From contig NZ_JACJSI010000001.1 in NCBI RefSeq assembly GCF_014698065.1, positions 223,125-287,124 on the forward strand: 64,000 nucleotides of DNA. Direction: 5' to 3'. Below, piece after piece: positions 30,300 to 38,703 of the stretch (positions within the stretch are counted from its first letter, which is position 1; each line of letters starts with the position of its first letter). A model generated the notes under the pieces. That model saw only the letters and a list, made by a program, of their open reading frames with translations, searched no databases and was not told where the DNA came from. Position numbers and translations under genes: made by a program. The DNA comes from Nostoc flagelliforme FACHB-838. Lineage in GTDB: Bacteria > Cyanobacteriota > Cyanobacteriia > Cyanobacteriales > Nostocaceae.

Positions 30300-32960
30300 G
30301 GGCTAAAGCAACTGCTCACAAATGCCTTACTACGTCTTTCTAGCAATAAAGGCGACCCCGTTATCGAACTGCAAACCAACTTTGGTGGCGGCAAAACCCA
30401 CGCGATGCTGGCACTATACCACCTGTTTATGGGAGTTCCCGCATCCAAGTTACCCGGATTGGAACCAGTGCTGGAAGCGGCAAATGTTTTACCTCCGCCA
30501 AAAGTTAACACAGCAGTGCTGGTAGGAAATAAAATTTCTCCCGGTCAGCCTCAACCTAAAAAAGATGGCACATTTGTCCGAACACTCTGGGGCGAATTAG
30601 CTTGGCAACTGGGCGGTAGGGAAGCCTACGAAATGATTCGAGAAGCAGATGAAACTTCAACTAACCCTGGCGATACCCTCCGGCTGCTGTTTAACCGCTA
30701 TGCACCCTGCCTAATTTTAATTGATGAATGGGTGGCTTATGCCCGACAGCTTCACGAAATAAACGACCTTCCGGGGGGCAGCTTTGATACTCACTTTACT
30801 TTTGCCCAGACTTTGAGTGAGTCGGCAAAAAACGCTAACCAAACTCTTTTGGTCGTGAGTATTCCTGCATCTGATAATGAGATTGGAGGCGATCGCGGTA
30901 AAGCAGCCTTAAGTAGACTCAAAAATGCTATTGGCAGAGTCGAATCTCCTTGGCGACCAGCAACTGCCGATGAAAGCTTTGAAATTGTGCGGCGACGACT
31001 GTTTCAACCCATCACCGAAGAAAGTGGCTTTATTGCCCGTGATGCCATCATCCGTGCCTTTGCAGAAATGTACCAAAACCAATCTCAGGAGTTTCCTAGT
31101 GAGTGCCGAGAAGGTAGTTACAAACGACGGCTAGAAAATGCCTATCCTATCCATCCAGAACTGTTTGACCGACTTTATAATGACTGGTCAACTCTCGACA
31201 AATTCCAACGCACGCGGGGTGTGCTGCGACTGATGGCAAAGGTGATTCATTCACTTTGGGAAGGACAGGACAAGAGTTTGTTAATCATGCCTGCCAGCGT
31301 GCCAATGGATGACGGACAGGTACAAACAGAATTGACTCGTTACCTGGAAGATAACTGGGTGCCAGTGATTGAAAAAGATGTAGATGGATATAATTCTCTA
31401 CTATTAGCGTGCGATCGCCAAAACCCGAACTTAGGACGTTACTCTGCCTGTCGCCGCGTTGCCCGGACAATTTACCTTGGTTCTGCTCCTACTCTAAGAG
31501 CAGCCAATCGCGGTGTAGAAGATCATCGGATCAAGTTAGGGTGTGTTCAACCAGGGGAAAGTGCAGCAACTTTTGGTGATGCTTTGCGCCGACTTACCGA
31601 CCAGTCCACACATCTTTATGTCGATAGCACTCGTTACTGGTTCTCAACTCAGCCTAGCGTCACCAGACTTGCCCAAGACAGAGCCGAGCAAATCCAACAG
31701 GATCAGGATAAAGTTTGGGATGAAATTATTCTCCGATTAAAGGCTGATAAACAGCGCGGTGAATTTGCTGGAGTACATATTGCACCCGACTCCTCGGCAG
31801 ATGTTCCTGATGAAATGGCCGTAAGGCTGGTTGTCATGGGGCCACAACATCCCCATAAAAATAAGGAAAGCGAAACTCAAGCCCGCACCAGAGCCGAAGA
31901 AATACTAAACCAAAAGGGAGCCAGTCCTCGGTACTGCAAGAATATGTTGCTGTTCCTAGCACCAGACAAGGCAAAACTGGAGCTATTAGAACAATCTGTT
32001 TGCCAATACCTCGCCTGGAATTCGATTATTCGGGATAAAGAAGCCTTAAACTTAGATGTTTTTCAAAGTAATCAGGCGACGACTAAACAACAGCAAACCG
32101 ACAAAGATGTAAAAAGTTTAATTCAGGAGGCTTACATCTGGCTGTTAGTACCGATGCAACCCGACCCCCAAGGAGAGATTGAATGGCAAGAAATTCGATT
32201 GCAAAAGCAAGACTCTCCTATTGTGCAAGCAAGCCGCAAAGCAGTTCATGAAGAACATTTGATTGCCAACTATGCCGCCAGCCGCCTGCGCTTGGAAGCT
32301 CTCGATCCATATCTCTGGCGCGATGTAAACCACCTCGATCTTAAGAAGTTATGGGAGTACTTAGCGTACTACCTTTACCTGCCACGCATCAAAAATCAAC
32401 AAGTGCTATTACAAGCGATCGCAGAAGGAGTTGCAGCGTTACTGTGGAATGAAAACTTTGCTTATGCCACTGGCTGGGATGAATCCAAAGGACGTTATCT
32501 TGGTTTGAAAGCAGCTGAACACATTACCGTAACCCTTAGCAGTCAAAATCTGATAGTTAAGCCAGAAGTAGCGCAACGCCAAATTGAGGCAGATGCTGCT
32601 GCTAAAGTAACTCCACCAGTAACTCCACCAGGATTTAAAGAAAAAACAGGAAGCTATAAGATTGAAAAAGAAAAAACTATTGACATTGTAATAACAGATA
32701 ATGCTTCCTCTGTTGTCATAGTTCCACCAAAACGTTTCTATGGTTCAGTCAAATTGGACGCATTGCGGCTAAGACGTGACATAGGACAGATAGCAGACGA
32801 GGTTATTCAACACCTCAGTAGTTTAGTAGATGCTGAAGTAGAAATTACCTTAGAACTTCAGGTCACTGTCCCTGAAGGAGTTCCAGAGAACGTGATTCGC
32901 ACAGTCAGCGAGAATTGTCGGGTTCTCAAATTTAGTAATCAGGGATTTGAACAAGAATAA
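30300..32960 (+). pseudogene. DUF499 ATPase, N-terminally deleted and fused to DUF1156
   Basis: About 886 codons of a DUF499-family ATPase, open from the fusion point. The frame starts in LKQLLTNALLRLSSNKGDPVIEL and has Walker A FGGGKTHAM soon after, then LILIDEWVAYARQL as the Walker B-like motif. The C-terminus contains VQHPH-type and PDKAKLELLEQSV stretches. The usual N-terminal 70-90 residues are lacking and replaced by DUF1156 sequence. DUF499 genes accompany DUF1156 methylases and SNF2 helicases in predicted defence islands, where they are thought to act in restriction. The 1081-codon chimeric frame starting at 29715 could be translated. I regard it as the product of an internal deletion. 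Confidence 0.75.
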
Positions 32961-33062
32961 AGTTGAGGTAGATAGTAATGAGGTAAAGCATTAAGTTACA
33001 CCCAACAAAGTAAGGGAAAGTCTTGTGAGTTAAAGCATTTGATTGCGATCGCAGTCTTAATC

Positions 33063-33097
33063 GCAGTTACTACTTATTTATTACCAGTAGTAACTGC
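33063..33097. repeat. perfect inverted repeat with TAGTAAC motifs
   Basis: GCAGTTACTACT and AGTAGTAACTGC, 11 bases apart, form perfect 12-bp arms. The core TAGTAAC recurs in the region upstream of the Arc-like gene (33550-33605). Possible regulator-binding site or RNA hairpin. Confidence 0.5.
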
Positions 33098-33134
33098 ATA
33101 TCTTCCCATAGTTAATCTCCTTAACAAAACTAAA

Positions 33135-33160
33135 CCCGTCAGGCGTCTGACGGGTTTTTT
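33135..33160 (+). terminator. Rho-independent terminator
   Basis: CCCGTCAGGCGTCTGACGGG followed by six T residues. It follows the DUF499 gene by about 175 bp and would end the cargo transcript. Confidence 0.85.
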
Positions 33161-33199
33161 GGGTTCTTAGGGGCAGAACTGATAATTTGATCTATCCAT

Positions 33200-33231
33200 A
33201 GCCTGAGAGAATCGTTCTCTTCTCTCAGGCT
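33200..33231 (-). other. 12-bp hairpin at the end of the Arc-like gene
   Basis: AGCCTGAGAGAA pairs with TTCTCTCAGGCT across an 8-base loop. It overlaps the stop of the minus-strand small gene. There is no T run on that strand, so it may stabilise the mRNA 3' end rather than terminate. Confidence 0.5.
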
Positions 33232-33482
33232 GCTAATTTTCCCAAGTATTCATTTTGGAGTGCAGCAACTTGTTGTTTTAGATTCTCCAAGTCTGCTTGC
33301 ATTTTGGCTAAGTCTGGAGTTTTTTGAAGTTCTTCAGTCATGTAGGAACGAATCCATCCCATGATCAATTCTGAGGCTGTCTTGCCCTCAGCATTAGCTT
33401 TATTCATAAAAGCTTCCTTAGTCTCATCGTCCATTCTAACAATGATCTGATTGCTCAATTTTGTTGTCTGCCGCTTTGCCAT
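33225..33482 (-). CDS. Arc/CopG-like ribbon-helix-helix protein with C-terminal coiled coil
   Basis: An 85-residue protein. Residues 8-48 (LSNQIIVRMDDETKEAFMNKA... GKTASELIMGWIRSYM) fit a ribbon-helix-helix DNA-binding fold: a beta strand, then two helices. A leucine-spaced coiled coil follows (MQADLENLKQQVAALQNEYL). Small Arc-type or HTH regulators are known beside cas12k in V-K CASTs, where they repress the system, so this is one of two candidates here. Its upstream region contains TAGTAAC repeats that could be its own operator. Expressed away from cas12k. Confidence 0.75.
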   Translation of the reverse strand: MAKRQTTKLSNQIIVRMDDETKEAFMNKANAEGKTASELIMGWIRSYMTEELQKTPDLAKMQADLENLKQQVAALQNEYLGKLAA

Positions 33483-33607
33483 ACTACTTTCTGCTGAAAA
33501 CTTTCAATCTGTAATAACTCTATTTACCCTAATTGTGGCGAATTTTGAAAATTTTGTAGTAACGCTATTGTTTTAGTAATAACAATTAATTACAATATAG
33601 TAACAAG

Positions 33608-33652
33608 ACAAAGGCGATCGCCCTCCGGGAAGAGACTGCGATCGCCTTTTGT
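33608..33652. repeat. inverted repeat built on HIP1 octamers
   Basis: ACAAAGGCGATCGC and GCGATCGCCTTTTGT form arms with one bulge, around CCTCCGGGAAGAG. It lies 27 bp before the next small gene and could fold in the leader RNA or act as a terminator for upstream transcription. Confidence 0.5.
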
Positions 33653-33678
33653 AAAACCCCATCAATGAGGTTACTTAA

Positions 33679-33984
33679 ATGATTACACAAGAAGAGTTTG
33701 ACAACAAAGCCTCTGTAGAATCTGAGTTTGAGGAATACGTTGACGAATTAGCTGACGCAGTAGCGCCAGAAATTGAAATTGACTCAGTGCCAGATGATTT
33801 GGGAGAACTGTATCGAGTTTGGAATGGTTCCCATCTGCTTGGAACTTTTTATCAGAATCTTGAGGGGAAATGGGTGACACAACCCTGTAATAGCGATAAA
33901 AGACATTGTTGTGACACCTCTGCTTCAGCACAACTTTTGATCATTGCTGTCAACGGGTTACTGGTCGCGGATGTAGCCGCTTAA
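33679..33984 (+). CDS. small acidic hypothetical protein
   Basis: A 101-residue strongly acidic protein with a GAGG ribosome site before its ATG. The N-terminus is rich in Glu/Asp (ESEFEEYVDELADAVAPEIEIDS). The middle (ELYRVWNGSHLLGTFYQNLEGKWVTQP) looks like a small beta-rich domain, and the C-terminus is hydrophobic. I do not recognise the family. It lies between the two CAST regulators. Confidence 0.55.
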   Translation: MITQEEFDNKASVESEFEEYVDELADAVAPEIEIDSVPDDLGELYRVWNGSHLLGTFYQNLEGKWVTQPCNSDKRHCCDTSASAQLLIIAVNGLLVADVAA

Positions 33985-34110
33985 TGGTTTTTCTCCTATG
34001 ATCTGGAGACGTGACTAACCTCACGTCTCTTTCTTAATTTTTGGTGTCTTTGTATTTTTTGTAGTACTGGACGGACAAATTTATGTCCGTGTGTACTAAA
34101 ACACTATAAA

Positions 34111-34377
34111 CTAACACTCAGTATCTTTTTCTGATTTATGCTCTGCCTCAATACCGTAGTTGATAAAAAGAGCAGAAATGGAGATGTTCATTGCTTTTGC
34201 AAGCTTTTCAATATTTTTAAGAGAAGGATTACGGGTTCCCGTCTCAATACTTGAGATGTAATTACGGTGAAGTCCAGCTTTTTCAGCCAGTTCTTCTTGA
34301 GAGTAATCTAGCTCTCGCCTTCTTCGTCTTATCGCCTTTCCAAAACGATATTCAATGTTGATGTTATTTTCCCTCAC
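34111..34377 (-). CDS. XRE-family HTH regulator divergent from cas12k (candidate CAST repressor)
   Basis: An 88-residue protein whose first 70 residues are a Cro/C1-type helix-turn-helix (FGKAIRRRRRELDYSQEELAEKAGLHRNYISSIETGTRNPSLKNIEKLAKAM). It starts 122 bp from cas12k in the opposite direction, and the 42-bp two-half-site motif lies between the two starts. In studied V-K CASTs a regulator gene divergent from cas12k (MerR-type CvkR in Anabaena; Arc or HTH types elsewhere) represses cas12k and its own gene. By position and the shared motif, this is the best candidate for that role here. Confidence 0.85.
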   Translation of the reverse strand: MRENNINIEYRFGKAIRRRRRELDYSQEELAEKAGLHRNYISSIETGTRNPSLKNIEKLAKAMNISISALFINYGIEAEHKSEKDTEC

Positions 34378-34408
34378 AGCCTAATAGTGAGGTACTATCA
34401 ATCATAAA

Positions 34409-34450
34409 TCTACACACAATGAATGTAATATTGCACACTATAAATGTTAT
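34409..34450. promoter_or_regulatory. putative CAST operator between the XRE gene and cas12k
   Basis: TCTACACACAATGAATGTAAT is followed by ATTGCACACTATAAATGTTAT; the core ACACA(A/C)(A/T)AT words are 21 bp apart. It matches the pair at 19665-19707 in sequence and spacing. It sits between divergent starts, 49 bp before the cas12k ATG. A repressor binding one face of the helix over two turns would fit. Confidence 0.65.
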
Positions 34451-34498
34451 TTTGAAAATACTGGTGTATTTTATAAAGTTTAGAGAACAGAAACTGCT

Positions 34499-36621
34499 AT
34501 GAGCCTGATCACTATTCAATGTCGATTAGTAGCCAGCGAAGATACCCGCCGCCATCTGTGGCAATTGATGGCGGAGAAGAATACACCTTTGATTAATGAA
34601 CTACTTGAACAGGTAAGAATACATCCTGATATGGAGGAGTGGTTGAAGAAGGGCAAATTACCAAATGGAGTAATTAAACCACTGTGTGACTCACTCAGTA
34701 CTCAAGAACGCTTTGTTAACCAACCCAAGCGTTTTTACAAATCAGCTATTGAAGTAGTCGAGTATATCTACAAGTCTTCAGGGCGGCCGCATCATGTCAA
34801 TAAGACTAGTCTATTCTCAATAGACTCAAAAATAATCTCATTAACCTCTACTTATTGATAAAGATTTTAGCGATCGCTTTGAGCCTTGGAAAATAAATCA
34901 AGCCAGAAATACTGATTTTTCGTTGGGTCTTAATCTTGGTCAGGATCAAGAGTACTTTAGATGCGTTTGCCCTGTACAAGTCTTGGTTGGCATTACAGAA
35001 AGAACGACAACAAAAAATCGATAAAAAAGAGCATTGGCTCAATATGCTTAAAAGTGATGTAGAACTGGAGCAAGAAAGTAACTTTAGTTTAAAGATTATT
35101 CGCGCTAAAGCTATTAAAATTTTGCCGCACTATATTGCTAAGGTTGAAGAAATTCATAAGCAAAATATTACAAATGGGAATGTAAATAAGCATAAAAAAA
35201 GCAAAAACAATAATTACATACTGTTTGACATTTTATTTAAGGCTTACGATCAAGCAAAGAATCCTCTTAATCGGTGTGCTATCGCTTACTTATTGAAAAA
35301 TAATTGTCAGGTTAGCGAAGAAGAGGAAGACCCTAATCGATATGCTCTACGCCGTAGTAAGAAAGTCCGAGAAATTGAACGTCTTAAAGAACAACTGCAA
35401 TCGAGGATACCCAGTGGTCGTGATTTGACAGGAGAAGATTGGCTACAAAGTCTTTTAGTAGCAACCAACAATGTTCCTGAAACCGAAAATCAAGTTAAAA
35501 TTTGGCAGAAGCATCTCTTACAAAATCCTAGTTCGATACCATTTCCAGTTCAATTCACAAGCAACGAAGACCTTATTTGGTCAAGAAATGAAAAAGGTCG
35601 TATTTGTGTTAGCTTCTCAGGTAAAGAGTTCAATAATCATATCTTTGAAATTTACTGCGATAATAAACAAATTTATTGGTTTCAAAGATTTTTAGAAGAT
35701 CAGAGCATTAAGCGCAACAAAGACCAGCATTCATCTTCTCTCTTTACTTTGCGTTCAGGACGTTTAGCATGGCAAGACAATAAAGGTAATGACCTTCCCT
35801 GGAAAATTCATCGTTTAACTCTTTATTGCAGCGTTGATACTCGCTTGTGGACGATTGAAGGGACTCAGGAGTTTAGGCAAGAAAAAGTAGACGAAATTAC
35901 TCAAAAACTGGCCAACATGGAAAAAAAAGAAAACTTAAATCAACATCAGCAAATTTATATTAAACGCCTTAACTCAACACTCACTAGAATCAACACCGCC
36001 TACCCACGTCCTAATCAAAACTTGTATCAGGGTAAAACATCAATTCTCATTGGTGTGAGTTTGGGTCTAGAAAAGCCTGCAACAATAGCTATTGTTGACT
36101 GCTCCACAAATAAAGTTCTTGCGTATCGCAGTGTTAAACAGCTACTTGGTGATAATTACAAGTTACTGAACCGCCAGCGACAGCAGCAGCAACGTAATTC
36201 TCATGAACGCCACAAAGCTCAAAAAAGCAACACACAAATTAAGTTGTCAGAATTGGAGTTAGGAAAGCACATTGATAACTTACTAGCACAAGCAATTATC
36301 ACGTTAGCCAAAAATTACCAAGCTGGCAGCATTGTTCTACCCACAATGAAAAATGTACGCGAGAGCATCCAAAGTGAAATAGAAGCTAGGGCAGTGAAAA
36401 AATGTCCTAATTACAAAGAAGGTCAGCAACAGTATGCTAAACAGTACCGCCAGAGCATTCATCGTTGGAGCTACAACAGATTGATCGAGTGTATTCAAAG
36501 CCAAGCAGCTAAGGCAAACATTTCTAGAGAACAAGGCCCACAACCTATTCGAGATAGTCCTCAAGAAAAAGCGCGAGATTTAGTGATCGCTGCTTACCAT
36601 TTTCGTCAAAATAAATCTTAA
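34499..36621 (+). pseudogene. cas12k: Cas12k (type V-K effector) split by a MITE
   Basis: RNA-guided DNA-binding effector with an inactive RuvC nuclease. The first 93 codons (MSLITIQCRLVASEDTRRHLWQLMAEKNTP, SAIEVVEYIYKS) match the Cas12k N-terminus. A 206-bp insertion then shifts the frame and adds stops. The remainder, YKSWLALQKERQQ to FRQNKS, is intact over about 550 codons, with VGVSLGLEKPATIAIVD, LAYRSVKQLLGDNYKLLNRQR and YRQSIHRWSYNRLIE. Removing the 206 bp restores one 640-residue frame typical of Cas12k. A TTG inside the MITE could start the large fragment, but the lost N-terminal region takes part in the nucleic-acid-binding lobe. Confidence 0.93.
34779..34974. mobile_element. 196-bp MITE inserted in cas12k, with 10-bp target duplication
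   Basis: The insert begins CAGGGCGGCCGCATC and ends with the complement of CAGGGCAAACGCATC, imperfect 15-bp terminal inverted repeats (12 matches). Perfect 10-bp direct repeats TACAAGTCTT flank it at 34769-34778 and 34975-34984. CAGGG ends and 8-10-bp duplications are features of the ISAs1 family, so an ISAs1-type transposase probably moved it. It has no coding capacity. Confidence 0.85.
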
Positions 36622-36664
36622 TCTTCAGATTGAGCAAATATACTGAACCTTGACAATAAAATAA

Positions 36665-36885
36665 GTAATAGCGCCGCAGTTCATGTTCTTTGTAACCGCT
36701 GAACTGTGAAAAATATGGGGTAGTTTGACTATTGGAAGATAGTCTTGCTTTCTGACCCTAGTAGCTGCTCACCCTGATGCTGCTGTCTCCAGACAGGAAT
36801 AAGGTGCGCTCCCAGCAATAAGGGCGCGGATATACTGCTGTAGTGGCTACTAAATCACCTCCGACCAAGGGGGAACCCATACCAA
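36665..36885 (+). ncRNA. tracrRNA of the V-K CAST
   Basis: The region directly after cas12k closely follows published V-K tracrRNAs: AGCGCCGCAGTTCATG at the 5' end, AGTCTTGCTTTCTGACCC, TAGTAGCTGCTCACC, CTGATGCTGCTGTCT, GGTGCGCTCCCAGC, AATAAGGGCGCGGATATAC, TGCTGTAGTGGCTAC, and the 3' AAGGGGGAACCC stem. CTTTCTGACCC resembles the complement of the repeat end GGGTTGAAAG. Exact ends are estimated. The RNA looks intact although cas12k is not. The 190 bp from here to the first repeat show no gene and should hold the array leader. Confidence 0.9.
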
Positions 36886-37074
36886 TCCTTGTTTTCAGGC
36901 ATTAGAAGAGATTAAAAATTTTCAGTCGATTCGCGCTTGCTTGCGGTGAAAGGGTTTTAGCGTTTAATGGCACACAAATTGCCCATTCAAACGGTAGTTG
37001 AAGAAGGGTGGAATATAGATCCGCGCTATCAACTCTGGAATCCTTCACAAAACAAGGATTCTATACAGGAAGGG

Positions 37075-38034
37075 GTACAATGACCCTTCCCGTGTTGAGC
37101 GGGTTGAAAGTATTGATGATGCCTGCGGTGTGCGTAGCGATCGCCCGGTACAATGACCCTTCCCGTGTTGAGCGGGTTGAAAGTTTATTATTTTTAGAGT
37201 GACGCTTGATTCACGACTGGTACAATGACCCTTCCCGTGTTGAGCGGGTTGAAAGGAACTAAAGCAACTCGACTTTAAAACCCATCTCTGGTACAATGAC
37301 CCTTCCCGTGTTGAGCGGGTTGAAAGGTTGATACATCATGTCGGGAATTGAGAAGCGGAAATGGTACAATGACCCTTCCCGTGTTGAGCGGGTTGAAAGA
37401 AACCTGGGGTGAGTTGCTGCGTCGTCATTGGAACGGTACTATGACCCTTCCCGTGTTGAGCGGGTTGAAAGTGCATTAATATCCCCATCGGGTAGTTTGA
37501 GGCTGGGTACAATGACCCTTCCCGTGTTGAGCGGGTTGAAAGCAAAAACTCTTTGTGTTTTTTATGAACAAAGTAGGTACAATGACCTTTCCCGTGTTGA
37601 GCGGGTTGAAAGTTAACAAGTAAGCTTTTCCGTTCAGAGGCTTGAAGGGTACAATGACCCTTCCCGTGTTGAGCGGGTTGAAAGGCAGTTGTAGGCACTT
37701 GCTTGCTTACTGGCAAGGTACAATGACCCTTCCCGTGTTGAGCGGGTTGAAAGAAAGTAAACAGGGAGAAAGCTAAGGAGACAATTTGGGTACAATGACC
37801 CTTCCCGTGTTGAGCGGGTTGAAAGAGACAAGTGTGAGGCTTTGCGATCGCTACCTCAAAGGTACAATGATCCTTCCCGTATTGAGCGGGTTAAAAGCAT
37901 TAATGGGCATGGGAGTGAGGTCGCCAATTACAATGACCCTTCCCGTGTCAAGCGGGTTGAAAGAAAATTTTCTATATCGACCCCAAGGGCGATGGTAAGT
38001 TACAATTCCTTCCGGCAAAAATGGATTGAAGATG
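37075..38034 (+). CRISPR. CRISPR array, 13 clear repeats plus one degenerate
   Basis: The 36-bp repeat starts GTACAATGACCCTTCCCGTG and ends TTGAGCGGGTTGAAAG. Repeats start at 37075, 37148, 37220, 37291, 37364, 37436, 37507, 37577, 37649, 37718, 37790, 37862 and 37928. Spacers are 30-37 bp. The last repeats decay: 37862 has four changes and 37928 starts TT and reads TGTCAAGCGG. A fourteenth, very degenerate repeat lies at about 37999-38034 (GTTACAATTCCTTCC... GGATTGAAGA). This fits a type V-K array with its leader on the cas12k side and trailer decay. Confidence 0.95.
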
Positions 38035-38123
38035 TAATACCTAGCGATGAGCAAGAAAGGACAAGTTATATAAATTTTTCCAGTGCAGGGCTGGTGAAAA
38101 TATAAAGATTACGAGATATGGGT

Positions 38124-38152
38124 ATGGGTTGAAAGGGTTCAACTCCAACCTG
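38124..38152 (+). ncRNA. delocalised homing crRNA (partial repeat plus tRNA-matching spacer)
   Basis: About 90 bp beyond the array is a lone repeat end ATGGGTTGAAAG, followed by the spacer GGTTCAACTCCAACCTG. The neighbouring tRNA-Met gene, read on the minus strand, contains GGTTCAACTCCGACCTG, a 16-of-17 match, preceded by CGTT, which fits the GTN-type PAM of V-K systems. Such separate, short-match guides are known to send V-K CASTs into tRNA genes. Confidence 0.9.
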
Positions 38153-38299
38153 CTTAACTATAAAGAACAAAAGTTCTCTGTTTAAGTAAGGTAGAGTAAA
38201 ACTTTTTAAAGCTTAAGTTAAACTAAAGCTTATGGTCTTCTAGTTGGCAAATCTGATGTTGACCTGTCACCGCACAAAGTCGATAAGTCACTAATATTG

Positions 38300-38421
38300 C
38301 GACATTAATTTGTGAACAGTTGTCTCAAATGAGCTACGACACAAATTAGTGAAAGAGCGACATTAATGTGTGAAAAACGACATTAATTTGTGAACGGCGA
38401 CATCTAATTTGTGAATGTACA
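38300..38421 (+). repeat. cas12k-proximal transposon end with five TnsB-type sites
   Basis: Five repeats of the type CGACATTAATTTGTGAA lie at about 38300, 38336 (inverted, divergent), 38357, 38377 and 38397. The last runs into the tip GAATGTACA. The tip is the inverse of the left end, and this is the target-proximal end of the element. The 145 bp between the homing guide and the first site show no other feature. Confidence 0.92.
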
Positions 38422-38462
38422 TAACTAGAAGCTGAAACCCTTATGTAGTCTTACTTTTAAAA

Positions 38463-38536
38463 TGGCTCAGGTCGGAGTTGAACCAACGACCCCAGGCTTA
38501 TGAGTCCCGTGCTCTAACCAACTGAGCTACTGAGCC
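38463..38536 (-). tRNA. tRNA-Met (CAT), target of the CAST
   Basis: A 74-base cloverleaf with acceptor GGCTCAG/CTGAGCC, D-stem GCTC/GAGC, anticodon loop CTCATAA and T-arm GTTGG-TTCAACT-CCGAC. No CCA is encoded. The CAT anticodon with this body suggests elongator Met; an Ile2 (lysidine) identity cannot be excluded. The anticodon stem has an A-G mismatch at its base. Its T-arm and 3' acceptor form the protospacer for the homing guide. Confidence 0.92.
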
Positions 38537-38703
38537 ATATATTATTCAAATCATTAACTAGTATAGCATACAAATTTGCTCAAGCCTAGCCCCTTTTGCA
38601 ATTTTCTTACAGCTTTCATCCCTGTTAAGGTCATAAAAGGTAAAAGAGGAAGGTAAACTCCCTCTTTTAACAAGGTAATAACTTAGTTACAGACAGCCAA
38701 GAT

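Larger units (their letters stand above)
18612..38421 (+). mobile_element. type V-K CRISPR-associated transposon (CAST), 19.8 kb, decayed
   Basis: Both ends read TGTACATTCACAAATTAGATGTCG (right end inverted) and carry arrays of related TnsB-site repeats. Inside, in order, are cargo, TnsB-like, tnsB, tnsC, tniQ, further cargo, two small regulators, cas12k, tracrRNA, a CRISPR array and a separate homing guide. This is the known V-K plan. The cas12k-proximal end lies 63 bp from the PAM next to the tRNA-Met target. The flanking pentamers differ (CCCGT left, TAACT right), so no target duplication is preserved. tnsB, tniQ and cas12k are disrupted and only tnsC is intact, so the element is probably immobile unless complemented. 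Confidence 0.95.

Noticed and set aside
37008..38105. Several open frames of 60-126 codons across the CRISPR region on both strands
   Set aside because: They are made of repeat units (for example FQPAQHGKGHCT) and spacers, a by-product of the 36-bp repeat length being divisible by three.
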